In this document: positions 26,160 through 36,800 of the stretch, one piece after another
Position numbering within the stretch: position 1 is the first letter of the stretch
How the letters are laid out: each line of letters begins with the position of its first letter
NCBI GenBank assembly: GCA_023390555.1
Contig: JAEWCQ010000006.1
Location: forward strand, 62,001-126,000
Reading direction: 5' to 3'
Length of the DNA stretch: 64,000 nucleotides
DNA from: Bacillota bacterium
GTDB lineage: Bacteria; Bacillota; Clostridia; Lachnospirales; Lachnospiraceae
Notes under the pieces: model-generated
What the model was told of the DNA's origin: nothing
Database searches by the model: none
The model's input: the letters and a program-made list of their open reading frames with translations, nothing else
Translations under genes and position numbers: made by a program

Positions 26160-26762
26160 TTAAATCATACCTGCTCTCTTAAAATGCTTTTGGAACATCA
26201 GTCTGGCCAGAAACGCACCGATCAATCCTCCGATAATCGGAGATACGAGCATTACAACCAGCATTGGAGTGGAAGAAAACGTCTGCATTGTCTCGACATA
26301 TGTATCCGGCATTCCCTGTTCTGTAATCTGTGTAAAAAACTGTTCTTTGAAAAGCCAGATGGGAAGCGGAGAGCCCGACATTCCATAGGAAAACAGGATA
26401 AACGCAACCACATTTCCCCAATAGCTTCCGTAACGTGTCTGAAACCGAATGAACTCAGACAGGAGACAGGAAATGATAAATGTCGCCAGAATCACAACGG
26501 TGAACTGTCCGGTGACGAAATACAGCAATCCCGTGATAATTCCCATAATCAACGGAACGCCAGGCTTTTGTACCTTTACACAAAGCAGGAGAAACGGAAT
26601 TCCCGCCAGTACGGCAATGACTCCCGGCATCAGAATCCACATAATCGGAATAATGGCCATTCCCATCCCAATAAAACTGAGTGCAAAATAGATTGCCGAA
26701 AAAATCCCGATATTGATCAGATCCTTTCCCGAAAGCCTGTAATTGTTTGTATGTTCTGTCAT
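26160..26762 (-). CDS. ECF transporter S component, MptD/Trep_Strep family
   Basis: 200 residues, about six membrane segments, beginning YRLSGKDLINIGIFSAIYF, the typical opening of the Trep_Strep/MptD family. The family's substrate is not firmly known; members lie in iron or siderophore loci, including, as I recall, the equibactin region of S. equi. A predicted iron box (26783) sits 21 bases before the ATG, and the gene opens a run S-T-A-AraC-ABC-ABC. Import of the ferric siderophore or of a heme-like compound is the best inference. The last residues are cytoplasmic and basic. Confidence 0.82.
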   Translation of the reverse strand: MTEHTNNYRLSGKDLINIGIFSAIYFALSFIGMGMAIIPIMWILMPGVIAVLAGIPFLLLCVKVQKPGVPLIMGIITGLLYFVTGQFTVVILATFIISCLLSEFIRFQTRYGSYWGNVVAFILFSYGMSGSPLPIWLFKEQFFTQITEQGMPDTYVETMQTFSSTPMLVVMLVSPIIGGLIGAFLARLMFQKHFKRAGMI

Positions 26763-26782
26763 TCTTTTTCCTCCTTCATGAA

Positions 26783-26798
26783 ATTAGTCATAACTAAC
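26783..26798. promoter_or_regulatory. Iron-box-like palindrome, upstream of ECF importer
   Basis: ATTAGT-CATA-ACTAAC, one mismatch between arms, 21-36 bases upstream of the S-component ATG. It is in the 89-base gap between the siderophore block and the importer operon, where I see no terminator. Confidence 0.6.
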
Positions 26799-26851
26799 TC
26801 AGAACTGCTTTACTATAGCATGGTTTTTTGGCTCTTTTCTTCTCCGTTTTG

Positions 26852-27844
26852 TCATTTTTTACCCGTTTGGACATTTATTTTTTTCAGTTCTTCCAGTGCC
26901 ATATCCAGAAATTCCGTATTGAGCGCATAAATACAGGGATCGAATTCTTTTTTTCCTGCATTCAGATAATCCCCTGCTCTCTTTGCCTTAAACACAAAGT
27001 GCCCCCTGTCTCCATATAAATAAAATCGGACGTTTGGATTGACCGCTTCTTCTTTGTACTGATAGACGCTGCAGATCAGCGGCACCATCCGATCATCCCG
27101 GCTGTGCGCAATGACAATGGGAATTTCCGAATGATTCACCCCGCTGATTCCGCTGAACTCCGCGGCGCGTCCGAACCTCTTTTTCTCATAGTTTTGAAAC
27201 GTCCGGTAAAAACGTCTTGTGACTGCACAGGAACACGCTTTCACAACCATACCCGCATATTCCGTTCCGGAATTGACCGGAGAACAGGCGATCACACCTT
27301 TGATCTGAGAGAGACCAAAATTTAAAACTGCCGTGGCCGCATAGGCCCCAATACTGTGCCCGAACAAATACACCGGGAGTTCACGGTGTTCATCCCTGAC
27401 AAGCACATGCAGGATAGCGGCATATAAATCCAGAACGAACTGCGGATATCCTCCCAGACTTTTCCCCTCACTGCTTCCGCATCCGGTTCCTTCGTAAGAA
27501 AACACCACATACTGCCGTTTTACAAAATAATCGATTTCAGCCAGATAATCCTGATGCAGGTACCCGTATCCGGGTACGACAAACAGAATCCCTTCATACT
27601 CACAGTCACATTTCGAGGTGTACCGGTGTCCCAGGAGTCGATGACCTCCGGAAAAGAACGAGAACGGCTCTTCCGCCAGATCCGGAAAGTCTGAACTACA
27701 GGGGCCGCTCTTTCGCGGTTTCTGATTTACTTTATGCCCAAACGTCAGAAAACAGACAATCCTTCCAGCCAGTACAGGAAGCGGAAACAGAACAAACAGC
27801 ATGGCTGCACAAATGGAAAGTACCACATACCAAAAAGCACTCAT
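26852..27844 (-). CDS. Membrane-anchored alpha/beta hydrolase
   Basis: 330 residues. One N-terminal membrane segment (about 5-27), then an alpha/beta hydrolase fold: VVPGYGY oxyanion loop, nucleophile elbow GHSIG, Asp in HSRDDRMVP, His in YGDRGHFVF. It looks like a serine esterase held at the outer face of the membrane. As last gene of the siderophore block, overlapping the thioesterase by ATGA, it might cut the ferric siderophore or a sugar ester, much as the anchored esterase IroE acts on glycosylated enterobactin; that comparison is functional, not homologous. Start ATG 27844 is behind GGAAGGAAG. Confidence 0.75.
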   Translation of the reverse strand: MSAFWYVVLSICAAMLFVLFPLPVLAGRIVCFLTFGHKVNQKPRKSGPCSSDFPDLAEEPFSFFSGGHRLLGHRYTSKCDCEYEGILFVVPGYGYLHQDYLAEIDYFVKRQYVVFSYEGTGCGSSEGKSLGGYPQFVLDLYAAILHVLVRDEHRELPVYLFGHSIGAYAATAVLNFGLSQIKGVIACSPVNSGTEYAGMVVKACSCAVTRRFYRTFQNYEKKRFGRAAEFSGISGVNHSEIPIVIAHSRDDRMVPLICSVYQYKEEAVNPNVRFYLYGDRGHFVFKAKRAGDYLNAGKKEFDPCIYALNTEFLDMALEELKKINVQTGKK

Positions 27845-28599
27845 TTTCTTCCTTCCTCTCCGCAATCCATAGCGGTAATATCCGCCACCAGTTCCCGAAA
27901 ATAAGCATCCTCCAATTCAAAAAGGAAAAAATGTCCACCTTCCCATTCCCGAATCCGGGTTGTACCGTCTGTGACATTCTTCCAGCCTTCTATCCTTTCA
28001 AAGTTCAAATCCGGATCGTCCTTTCCGCTGTGTACCAGTATATCCGCCTGTATTTTTTCATTGTTGTAGCAGTAGGATTCATTTAACGCATAATCTCTTT
28101 TTATAATTGGCAGAATATATTTCTGCACTTCCTCATTTTCCAGAAGCTCTTTGGGCGTTCCATCCATCCGCTTTAATTCTTCCAGTAATTTCTCATCCCC
28201 CATATCACTGCGATAACGGTCAAAATTTGGCTCCTGAGGTGCCTGTCTGCCTGCCACCGCCAGCAGCCGGATGGATTTCCCATAGACCGTCTGCATTGTG
28301 TAGGCAATCTGGAACGCGAGAATCGCGCCCATACTGTGCCCGAACAGATAGATTTCACACTCCCCTGCAAGTTCAAAAATATCCGCGGTGAGTGTCGGTA
28401 TTAATTGTGCCATACTCGTCTGATAGGGTTCCGACAGGCGTGTCGACTTGCCCGGAAGTTCCACCGGGATCACTTCAAACGGACTGTCAGAACGCATCCA
28501 CTCCCGAAATATTGCTGCGCTTCCTCCCGCATGGTGAAAACAGAACAGCAATTTCTTTTTCGAACGGACTTCCTTTGAAAACGGAAAGCTATGCGACAT
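27841..28599 (-). CDS. Type II thioesterase, YbtT/GrsT-like
   Basis: 252 residues. FCFHHAGGSAAIF near the start, GHSMGA with Ser at about 89, Asp in SGKDDPD and His in EGGHFFLFE: the standard type II thioesterase set. It would clear misloaded aryl or cysteinyl groups from the carrier domains. Start ATG 28599 overlaps the reductase-methyltransferase gene by 11 bases. YbtT has the same place in the yersiniabactin system. Confidence 0.9.
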   Translation of the reverse strand: MSHSFPFSKEVRSKKKLLFCFHHAGGSAAIFREWMRSDSPFEVIPVELPGKSTRLSEPYQTSMAQLIPTLTADIFELAGECEIYLFGHSMGAILAFQIAYTMQTVYGKSIRLLAVAGRQAPQEPNFDRYRSDMGDEKLLEELKRMDGTPKELLENEEVQKYILPIIKRDYALNESYCYNNEKIQADILVHSGKDDPDLNFERIEGWKNVTDGTTRIREWEGGHFFLFELEDAYFRELVADITAMDCGEEGRK

Positions 28600-30784
28600 A
28601 GCCGCCACCTCCTTTTTCCAGCAGAAACACTCTTTGCCCAAATGCACAAAGGTTCTCCCGTTCTGCGGGAAAAGATGCTAAAAGGTGCAGCCCTGCTCTC
28701 TTAAAAATATCCAGCCACAGCGGATAGCTTAGAAACGTACTCGCAATCTCTCTTCGCTCATCCGCCGCCTCCTCCATCATAAATACCTGGGAAATCAGCA
28801 TCTGAACAGATTCCTCCACTGCTTCGGAAATCAGCAGCATGCCCCCCGGCTTTAGAACTCTTTTCCATTGCCGAAGCACTGCAGATGTGTCTCCTGCGTT
28901 GTTTAGTACGCCTGCCGCAACAAGAATATCCTGACTTTCCTCCATTATGCCCTGCTCCCTCAGATCCTTTTCCATATCCAGGATACCGGTGACCATCCAT
29001 GCCTCGTTCTCATATCTTTCCTGCGCTTTGTGCAGGAAATATTCCGATAGATCCGTATACCAATAGCGGAAGATCCGCTCTTGCAGATTGCACGTTTTGA
29101 GGTGCTCCAGTACCGCATCGGTGGTCGCCCCGGTTCCGGCGCCGATTTCCAGAATGGTAACTTCCTGTTTCCTCCGGCAGACTTTTTCCACCTGTTTTGC
29201 AATAACGTGATTCATATACCACGCAATGAGCGTGTTACGGTAAAGGTCATTGGCGATTTCGTCGCTTCCCTCCGGAAACAGGAACTCATTCGCAGACGAC
29301 TCCCCGTTTAACAGCTGTTTCAGATGAAGTGCATTTTGATAAAAATAGGTCGACACGCGTTCCGGACCCAGCTTAAAATCCCACATTTCCCGTGCTTTTT
29401 TCCATTCTTCCTCGAAAGCTTCCGGCAAAATCTGCTCTTCCAGTGCCCGGTAACAAGTTCCTTCCTCTGCGACCAGGTGATGCTCCGTCAATTTGGATAA
29501 CCATCGTTCTAATATATAGGTAAACTGCGGCTTTTTTTCCACCTTTTGCAATAATTCTGATTTCTCATGGGAGACGGCTGTATCCTGCAGAACTCCCACA
29601 CCCTGAAATACATACAGCATGGACAGAAGTGCCGCTCTGTTTAACTGGCGCACACCTGCACGGATCTCCGTTTCGGTGACTGACGCATACCGTTGCTCAT
29701 TGGACAATTGCAAATCACAGGCACGCAGAACATCCCCTATTGCAAAGGCCGACGGATCTTCTCTTGTAACTTCATCCGGATACCCAAGTGCATTGCTGAT
29801 TTCATGCCACAGTTTCGCCGCTCTGATTTCTTTTCTCCCAAGAACTGCCATTTGTCTTTGCTTTTCCTGCTGTTCGGTATCTGCCGCAAGTTCATCGAGT
29901 GTCTCCACAATACCTGCCGTCCAGCCCTCCCGTAAGAGCTCCCTGTAATTTCCATAGCTTGGCATTTGAAGAATACGGGAATGTTCCCTCTCCAAATCTT
30001 CGAACTCCCCCTTTTCAAAATCACCGGGAATAAATTGCGTATGCGGAAGTTTGAGCCGCTCCCGCCAGAGGATCATTCCGTCGCCTTCCGTCAGCATCAG
30101 ACTTCCGGCATCAACGCCCAGTGTCATCTGGAAAAACAGATGCATATAACTGTCGGATATCTGTGCATCCACCTGATTCTGTGCGCGGATATGGACCGGA
30201 ATATCATCTAATTTTAAAAGCAGTGTCTGAAAAGGACTCGTCCCACGCAGCACCTCCTCCACGGAAAAAGAGGTTACATCCTCAAACAGCTCCAGCAAGA
30301 TCCGCGCGAGCGGATAAGACACCTGGGTCGCCAGATCGATATTGAAGTACAGACAATGTTGTTTTTTTACGATTTCCTGCGACAGCGAGATAAACTTCTT
30401 TACCGCTGGCAGCTTTCCATACAGATTGCACACCTGAAAAGACACTCCGCACCTTTTCGCGATCTTGTAACACTCGATCAGTTCTCTTTCATGAATCGGC
30501 TGCTCCAGGAGTACGGAAATGTGACGTTCCATCAACTCAGATGCTATCCGGATGCCGTTTCCACCCAGGACACCGCTTTTGATCACAACGCAGGCAAGAT
30601 CAATGTCCGCCGGGAGCTGGTGAACATCCGTATATAAATTCGTATGATACCGTTTGGCACACGCTCTGGAACGCGTACTTCCGTTTGCAAGGATTCCCGC
30701 AAGTTCATACGATTCACTGCCCGCGACGGCTTCCAGATAAAACTGCCCGAAACGGCTTCCGCAGACTACCACTCTTTTTTTCAA
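28589..30784 (-). CDS. Fused thiazolinyl-imine reductase / SAM methyltransferase
   Basis: 731 residues. N-terminal half (1 to about 340) matches the Irp3/YbtU/PchG thiazolinyl-imine reductase: a Rossmann start KKRVVVCGSRFGQFYLEA, the EQPIHERE segment and QVCNLYGK. The C-terminal half has a class I methyltransferase with intact motif I ILEIGAGTGATT at about 544-555 and KRVLKPGG later. In yersiniabactin and pyochelin the reductase is a separate protein and methyltransferases sit inside the synthetases; here they are one chain. The start is TTG 30784 behind GGAGGGAG; ATG 30799 has no RBS, as it would lie before that site. The reductase would turn one thiazoline into a thiazolidine; the methyl acceptor is unknown. 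Confidence 0.85.
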   Translation of the reverse strand: MKKRVVVCGSRFGQFYLEAVAGSESYELAGILANGSTRSRACAKRYHTNLYTDVHQLPADIDLACVVIKSGVLGGNGIRIASELMERHISVLLEQPIHERELIECYKIAKRCGVSFQVCNLYGKLPAVKKFISLSQEIVKKQHCLYFNIDLATQVSYPLARILLELFEDVTSFSVEEVLRGTSPFQTLLLKLDDIPVHIRAQNQVDAQISDSYMHLFFQMTLGVDAGSLMLTEGDGMILWRERLKLPHTQFIPGDFEKGEFEDLEREHSRILQMPSYGNYRELLREGWTAGIVETLDELAADTEQQEKQRQMAVLGRKEIRAAKLWHEISNALGYPDEVTREDPSAFAIGDVLRACDLQLSNEQRYASVTETEIRAGVRQLNRAALLSMLYVFQGVGVLQDTAVSHEKSELLQKVEKKPQFTYILERWLSKLTEHHLVAEEGTCYRALEEQILPEAFEEEWKKAREMWDFKLGPERVSTYFYQNALHLKQLLNGESSANEFLFPEGSDEIANDLYRNTLIAWYMNHVIAKQVEKVCRRKQEVTILEIGAGTGATTDAVLEHLKTCNLQERIFRYWYTDLSEYFLHKAQERYENEAWMVTGILDMEKDLREQGIMEESQDILVAAGVLNNAGDTSAVLRQWKRVLKPGGMLLISEAVEESVQMLISQVFMMEEAADERREIASTFLSYPLWLDIFKRAGLHLLASFPAERENLCAFGQRVFLLEKGGGGYVA

Positions 30785-30813
30785 ACGTTCTCCCTCCATT
30801 TCATCGTTCGGAT

Positions 30814-33800
30814 TTAGGAAATCATACCACAGTCGATTTCGTAGCTTATCTCCTTTTCTTCCTTTAAAACTACGCATTTTGCCAGCTGGCTTATACTTGG
30901 ATTCTGGTATAATTTCTGCAATGTGACATCGTATCCCGCAGACTCTTTTAAGGCACTCAGTAGCAGGATCGCCTTTAAGGAATCTCCGCCTCTTTCAAAA
31001 AAATTATCATTGGTACTGATATCCTCGTAATTCAATACCTGCTTCCAGATTTTCGCAATCTTCTCTTCCGTTTCATTTTCCGGCAATATACGGATCTTCT
31101 TCCTCTCATCTCTTCCTGCACTTCCAATCCGTTCCAGTTCCTTGCGGTCAATTTTTCCATTTTCACTGCAAGGCAGTTTCCGGTACTGTAAATGCAGAGC
31201 CGGAACCATATATTCCGGCAGCTTTTCCCTTATCTTTTCTTTCAAAAGCGTCAGATTGTACACCGGAAGTTCCTCCGTGGCCCGAATCAGTACGAGCATC
31301 TTTCCAAACGCCTCACACCTCCACTCCACCTGCCCCAGCTTTTCTTTCTCCACCAGAGCGGCCCATTCCTGCGATGGAAGCAGCGGCAAACCTTTTTTCC
31401 TGCGGAAATCCCTCAGATTCTGATACCCGTGCTCCAAAAAGGCCACGGTCAGAAACATCAGCGGTGCATGTCTGACGTTCTCCGCCAGCAAGATCCTTCC
31501 GCCGGGAGCCAGCATATTTTTGATCCGGTAGATGGCATCGTCCAGATTGGAAAAGCGGTGCAGTGTATTATTGACAATGACCAGATCGTATTTGTTGTCT
31601 TTTGCGTCCGTAAGTACAGCCGGGGCACACAGATCCGTCTGTACACAGTGAATCCGGTCCCCGAATTTCTGTTTTTTCAGATCCAGATAATAGGAGGATT
31701 CGTCCATGCAGGTATAGTCGAGGTTCGAATTCGCTTTCAAAGCCTCCAGATACAGCTCCGTTTTGTTTTGTGCTCTTGACGCAATTTCTGCGACCCGGAG
31801 AGACTGATGCACTTTCCCAATATCCTGCAAAATTTCAAAAATCCACTGATCCATCCTCTCATTTGTCACATCATAGCGCCCAAGCCGGTCGGGTGTCAGA
31901 AATCCGATGGACGGATCGGTCAAAAGTTCTTCCGCATCCCTGGTTCCCCTCAGCAGATCGAGCCGGATTTCCTGATTTGCGGCTAGCTGCGTCTTTAACT
32001 CTTCCAGCAGCTTTCTATGTGATTCGGACAACCCGTGACTCGTAAGCCACACTTCCTCCATCTGTGAAACCTCCTGTAATTGAATCAATCTCTCACGCTC
32101 TCCCTGTCTTTTTCGAATCCCAAATTCCTCCAGGACATTCAGATAAGCATTCACAATCTTCTTTCCGGTATCCGAAACTTCGGCGGCTTTGAACAGTTCC
32201 TGCCTTTTTCCTGCCTCTCCCTGTTCCGGAAAAATCCCCAACTGCTTCAAATCCGAAAAAATCATTTCCGTGCAAAGCCGGTCAACCGCCTGAAAATACG
32301 CCGCGATCTGTTCCTGCTCCGGAATGTCAACCTTCTCCTTTCTCTGCTCTCCGATCTGCGCCAGCTCTGTTTTCAGCTCAGGCACATCGTCAGCCGTCCG
32401 TCTATCCACTGACACAACACTACCTATTTCTTCTACAACTATATGGTTCACCAGCCTTGCATGTTTCCGGTCTATGGTGACAGCGCACTCTCTGATGCCC
32501 GCGATCTTACTGATCTGCGCCTGGATTTCTCCCAATTCAATCCGATGTCCGTTGAGTTTAATCTGGGTATCTGCCCTTCCCAAAAATTCAATATCACCGC
32601 CTGGCAGATAACGGCCAAAATCCCCGGTCCGGTATATTCTTTCTCCAATCTGCTCCGGCTCCAGAAATGCTTCTTTGGTCTTTTCCGCATCACCAAAATA
32701 ACCACTTGCCAGCCCCTGACCGGCAATATATAATTCTCCCTTCACCCATACGGGGCATTTTTCAAAATCCGCATTCAGAATATAATAACGCTGATTGGTC
32801 AGCGGTTTCCCATATGGAATAGAACGCCATTCCTCCGGTATCCGATCCGGCACCAGAAAATAATTCGACCAGATGGAAGCTTCAGTAGCTCCGCCCATCG
32901 CAGCCAGACTGATATTTCCAAACTGACTGCGTATCTTGTCCGGAAGTCCGACCGGAATCCAGTCGCCGCTTAACATCACTGTTTTGAATGAATTTTGAAT
33001 TTTTTCCTTTTCTGCGGAAGGGTACTCCACCAGCATCTCCATAAATGCCGGAACCGTATTCCATACGGTGACGCCATAGTCACGGATAATCCGAATCCAT
33101 TCCGACGGGTTTTGTACCTCTTTTGCATTTGGAATCGCAATCTTTCCGCCCGCAGCGAGCATTCCGAAGATATCATAGACCGACAGATCGAAATTGAAAC
33201 TGGAAAGAAAAATGGCCGTATCCGCTTCGTTGATCAAAAAACGGCGGTTCACATCCAAAATCGTGTTCACTGCCCCGCGATGTTCGATCATAACGCCTTT
33301 CGGTATTCCGGTAGAACCAGATGTAAAAATCACATAGGCCAGATCCTCCGGTCCGATTACCGGAAAAACAGTCTCAAAGTCCACGTTTTTCTCTTCCGGT
33401 ATTTTTTCCATATCAATTACTGTAATCTGCTCACTGGCAAGTTGAAAACGTTCCGCCACCGTACTTTTCGTCACGATGACCGCAGCCTTTGCCTGGTTTA
33501 AGATCCGTAGAATCCGCTCCTGCGGATTTTCAATATCAATCGGAAGGTATGCGGCTCCCGCCTTTAAAATCGCCAGTGCCGCAACAATCTGCTCATATCC
33601 CTTTTCCAGCATTACGGCAATCACTTCCTTTTCTGCACCTGCCGGACGGCACAGCCGGACCGCAAGCCGATCCACCTTTTCTTTCAGCTGTGCATAGGTC
33701 AGCCGGATTTGTTCACTCTCCACAGCAATCCGCCCCGGTACTCTCGCCGCAGATTTTTCAAACAGGGACAGTAATGTCTCATTTTGTGAGTCACAGAACT

Positions 33801-36800
33801 CCCAGTTTTTCTTTTCTATTATAAAAATTGCATCATCACCGATCAGATTTGCCCGCTGTTTCTTCCAAAGTGTCTCTCCACAAAGCGCATCCAGCATTTT
33901 CCGGTATTCTTGAAACATCGTCTCCGCAAGCCCCTCCGGAAATACCGAAAGGAGTGCATCCCAGGAAATAATCAGCTCCCCTTTCTGCTCAAAAATCTGA
34001 TGATCCAGCCACACCTGCGGTGTCTGAGACTCCCCGTAAACCAAATCCCCAAAATAAAGATCCGGATCTTCGTTGTTTTCATTGATGCCAAATCCGCTCG
34101 TAAACACAACCGGCATGGTCACAGCCGTTTCCCTGCGTGCCTGATTCAATTCCCGTTCCACAGCGATGCCGCTTACCAGCGAATGCTGCAAATCCTCAAG
34201 CAGCTGATTCTGGACATTTTTACAGCGTTCCAGAAAACTGCTGCCCTTCTTACCGTCAATTTCCAGAAGTGTCAGTGAGGTAAAATCTCCGACGAGATTT
34301 TCGATTCCGTCATAGAGCGGCAATTTGGCAAACCGCGTCAGATTGAGCGTAAAATGACGGCTGCCGCTGAATTTACCGAGCACTTCCGCATAAGCACCCA
34401 GGAAAAGAACGGTCTTCGTCAGGCGATATGTCTGTGCTCTTTGGCGAAGGATGCTCCATTTTTCTGCAGGCAGTCTCATCTCAAATCGCCGGAAACGCTG
34501 TTCTTTACCGTTTTCTTCCAATGGCAGCTGCGGGGCATCCGGTAGGGCTGCGGCCCGTCCCTTCCAGTACCGAAGATCCGCATCGTAGCGTTTTGTTTCC
34601 TTTATTTTTTCCAGCGCCAGTACATATGACCGGAAATTGCCGCTTACCGGTTTTAACGCGCCGACACCTGAATGGTATACCTCGCGCCATTCTTTCAGCA
34701 GATGAAAGATACTGAATCCATCCAATACCAGATTGTCAAAACTCAGATGCAGCAGCTGTTCTCCGGCAGAAAGTCTTGTAAGACGGATTTCGAACAGCGG
34801 CCATTTTTCCGCGTCAAACACGCGCCCCGCCATCTCCTGCCGGACTCCGCGGATGTTCTCCGCCCCCTCTGCTTCCCCGACGCCTTCCAGATTCAGAACT
34901 TTAATGGAATACACCGGAACATCCGGTAGAATCTGCTGGTGCCTGCCATCCGGCAGGACAACTGCTCTTAACATATCATGTCTTTCAATCAGCGCATTCC
35001 ACGCCTCAGTCAGCCGGATCGGCTCCAGGTCTTTACATTTCATTTCAAAATAGCAGTGTGCACCCACATCTCCAAGCTCATAGACACCTGATTTTCCAAT
35101 CCAGTAGGATTGCTGAATCTCCGTCAGCGGGAACGGATCTCCTGTCTTTTCCGGTTCGAAGAAAACTTTTGGAAGATCCTCCCGATATTCTTTCTGATTC
35201 TTATATTCGGAAAGTCCCAGAACAAACGCACCGAAGACAGGTTTCTGAAAGATCAGTTCTGCGGCGATATCCAGACCCATCTCTTTTTTGATCCGTGCGC
35301 CCATTTTGGTTGCGATCAGGGAATCTCCCCCCAGCAGATAAAAGTCATCTTCCAAAAACACGTCTTTTACTCTGAGCATCTGAGACCAGATTTTTGCAAT
35401 ATCCCGCTCAAATGGTCTGGATGGAGTGGTCTTTTCTTCCGCCGCCTCCTCGCGTTTACCATATTCCGCAAGCTTTTTCCGGTCTACTTTTCCGTTGTCC
35501 GTAACCGGCATCTGATCCATGTAAATCTGGACTGCCGGTATCATATAGTCCGGCAGATATTCTTTCAGAAATACATGCAGATCCTTTGCATCAATGGTTT
35601 CCCGTTCCCGTGTACTGTATGCCGCCATGATATTTTCCTCAAAACAACCAAAGCGGCTGCTGGAAGCATACACGGAACACGCAGCAAATCCGGCTTTCAA
35701 AAGGACCTGTTCCCACTCAGTTCTCGACAGCAATGGAAGAAGCTGTCCGTTTCGAACATCCGCAAACTCCTGAAATCCTTTTTCCAGAAGCGCGGCGGTA
35801 ATCCACTCCAACGGCAGGTTATGCATTGCTTCACCGGCAAGTAAAACACCCTGAAGTTTCAGCATCTTCTCAATCTGGCGCAACAGTGTAATGATATCCT
35901 TTTCCTTATGCAGAAAATCAAAAGACAGCACCACATCAAACCGTTTCTCCGAAAGCAGCAGTTCATCTCCACACAATGTCTCAATCGGAACAAACATGAC
36001 TCTTTCGTCGTCCCCAAACGCTTCCCTTACCTCTTCTCTGCAAAACGGACTGTCGGCAATCATAAACGTAACTGTTTTGTCTGATACCTTAGAAATCATC
36101 TGCTGTACCAGATTCAGTTTTCTGGCTCCCAGAATCAGAATTGCAAGCGAACTGCTGTCTCCGGCTCTCTTTTGTATCAGTGCAGCTGCTGTCTTTACGA
36201 GAAGCATGTTTTTTGGTACGGCTCCCGGTATCAGATCCGCAAACCGGTCGATATTGATATTGGGATACTTCACCATAAATGCTGCCGCATCCATCTTACC
36301 GGTCAGAAATTCCCCCGCATGCTCCAGAAACAATTTCAAAATCGAAAAAAATTCCGGCGGCAGTGCTTCGCAATTTCGAATGCCCTGCGTTGCTTCCGTA
36401 AGTTCCTGCAGATTCCGGCAGGTTCCGTCCGGTATTCTTTTGACAAGCCCGGACTGCTCTAAGAGCAGAAACCACTGTTCCAGCAGTTTCTGAAAGTCCC
36501 ACAGTATTCCGATCCGTTCCGCTTCTTTTTGAATATCATAGACCTCCTGTTTCCTGCAGTTCCAACCGATACGCCCCAGAATCTCACAGATTCCCCGCAC
36601 CGTCATCTGCTCGAATTCCTCCATTGAGATGTGCTTCGCTTCTGTCTGTTCTTCCATGCAGATTCGTTCCCTCTGCATGTCGATTTCCCGTTTTTCCGTT
36701 TCCACAAGAATCGAAAACAGGTTCTCCGCCCGTTCTCTTTCTTTGGGAATCACAAAAGCGGTCAGCTGTTTTCCATGACTTTCCCGCTCGATCGGTAACA

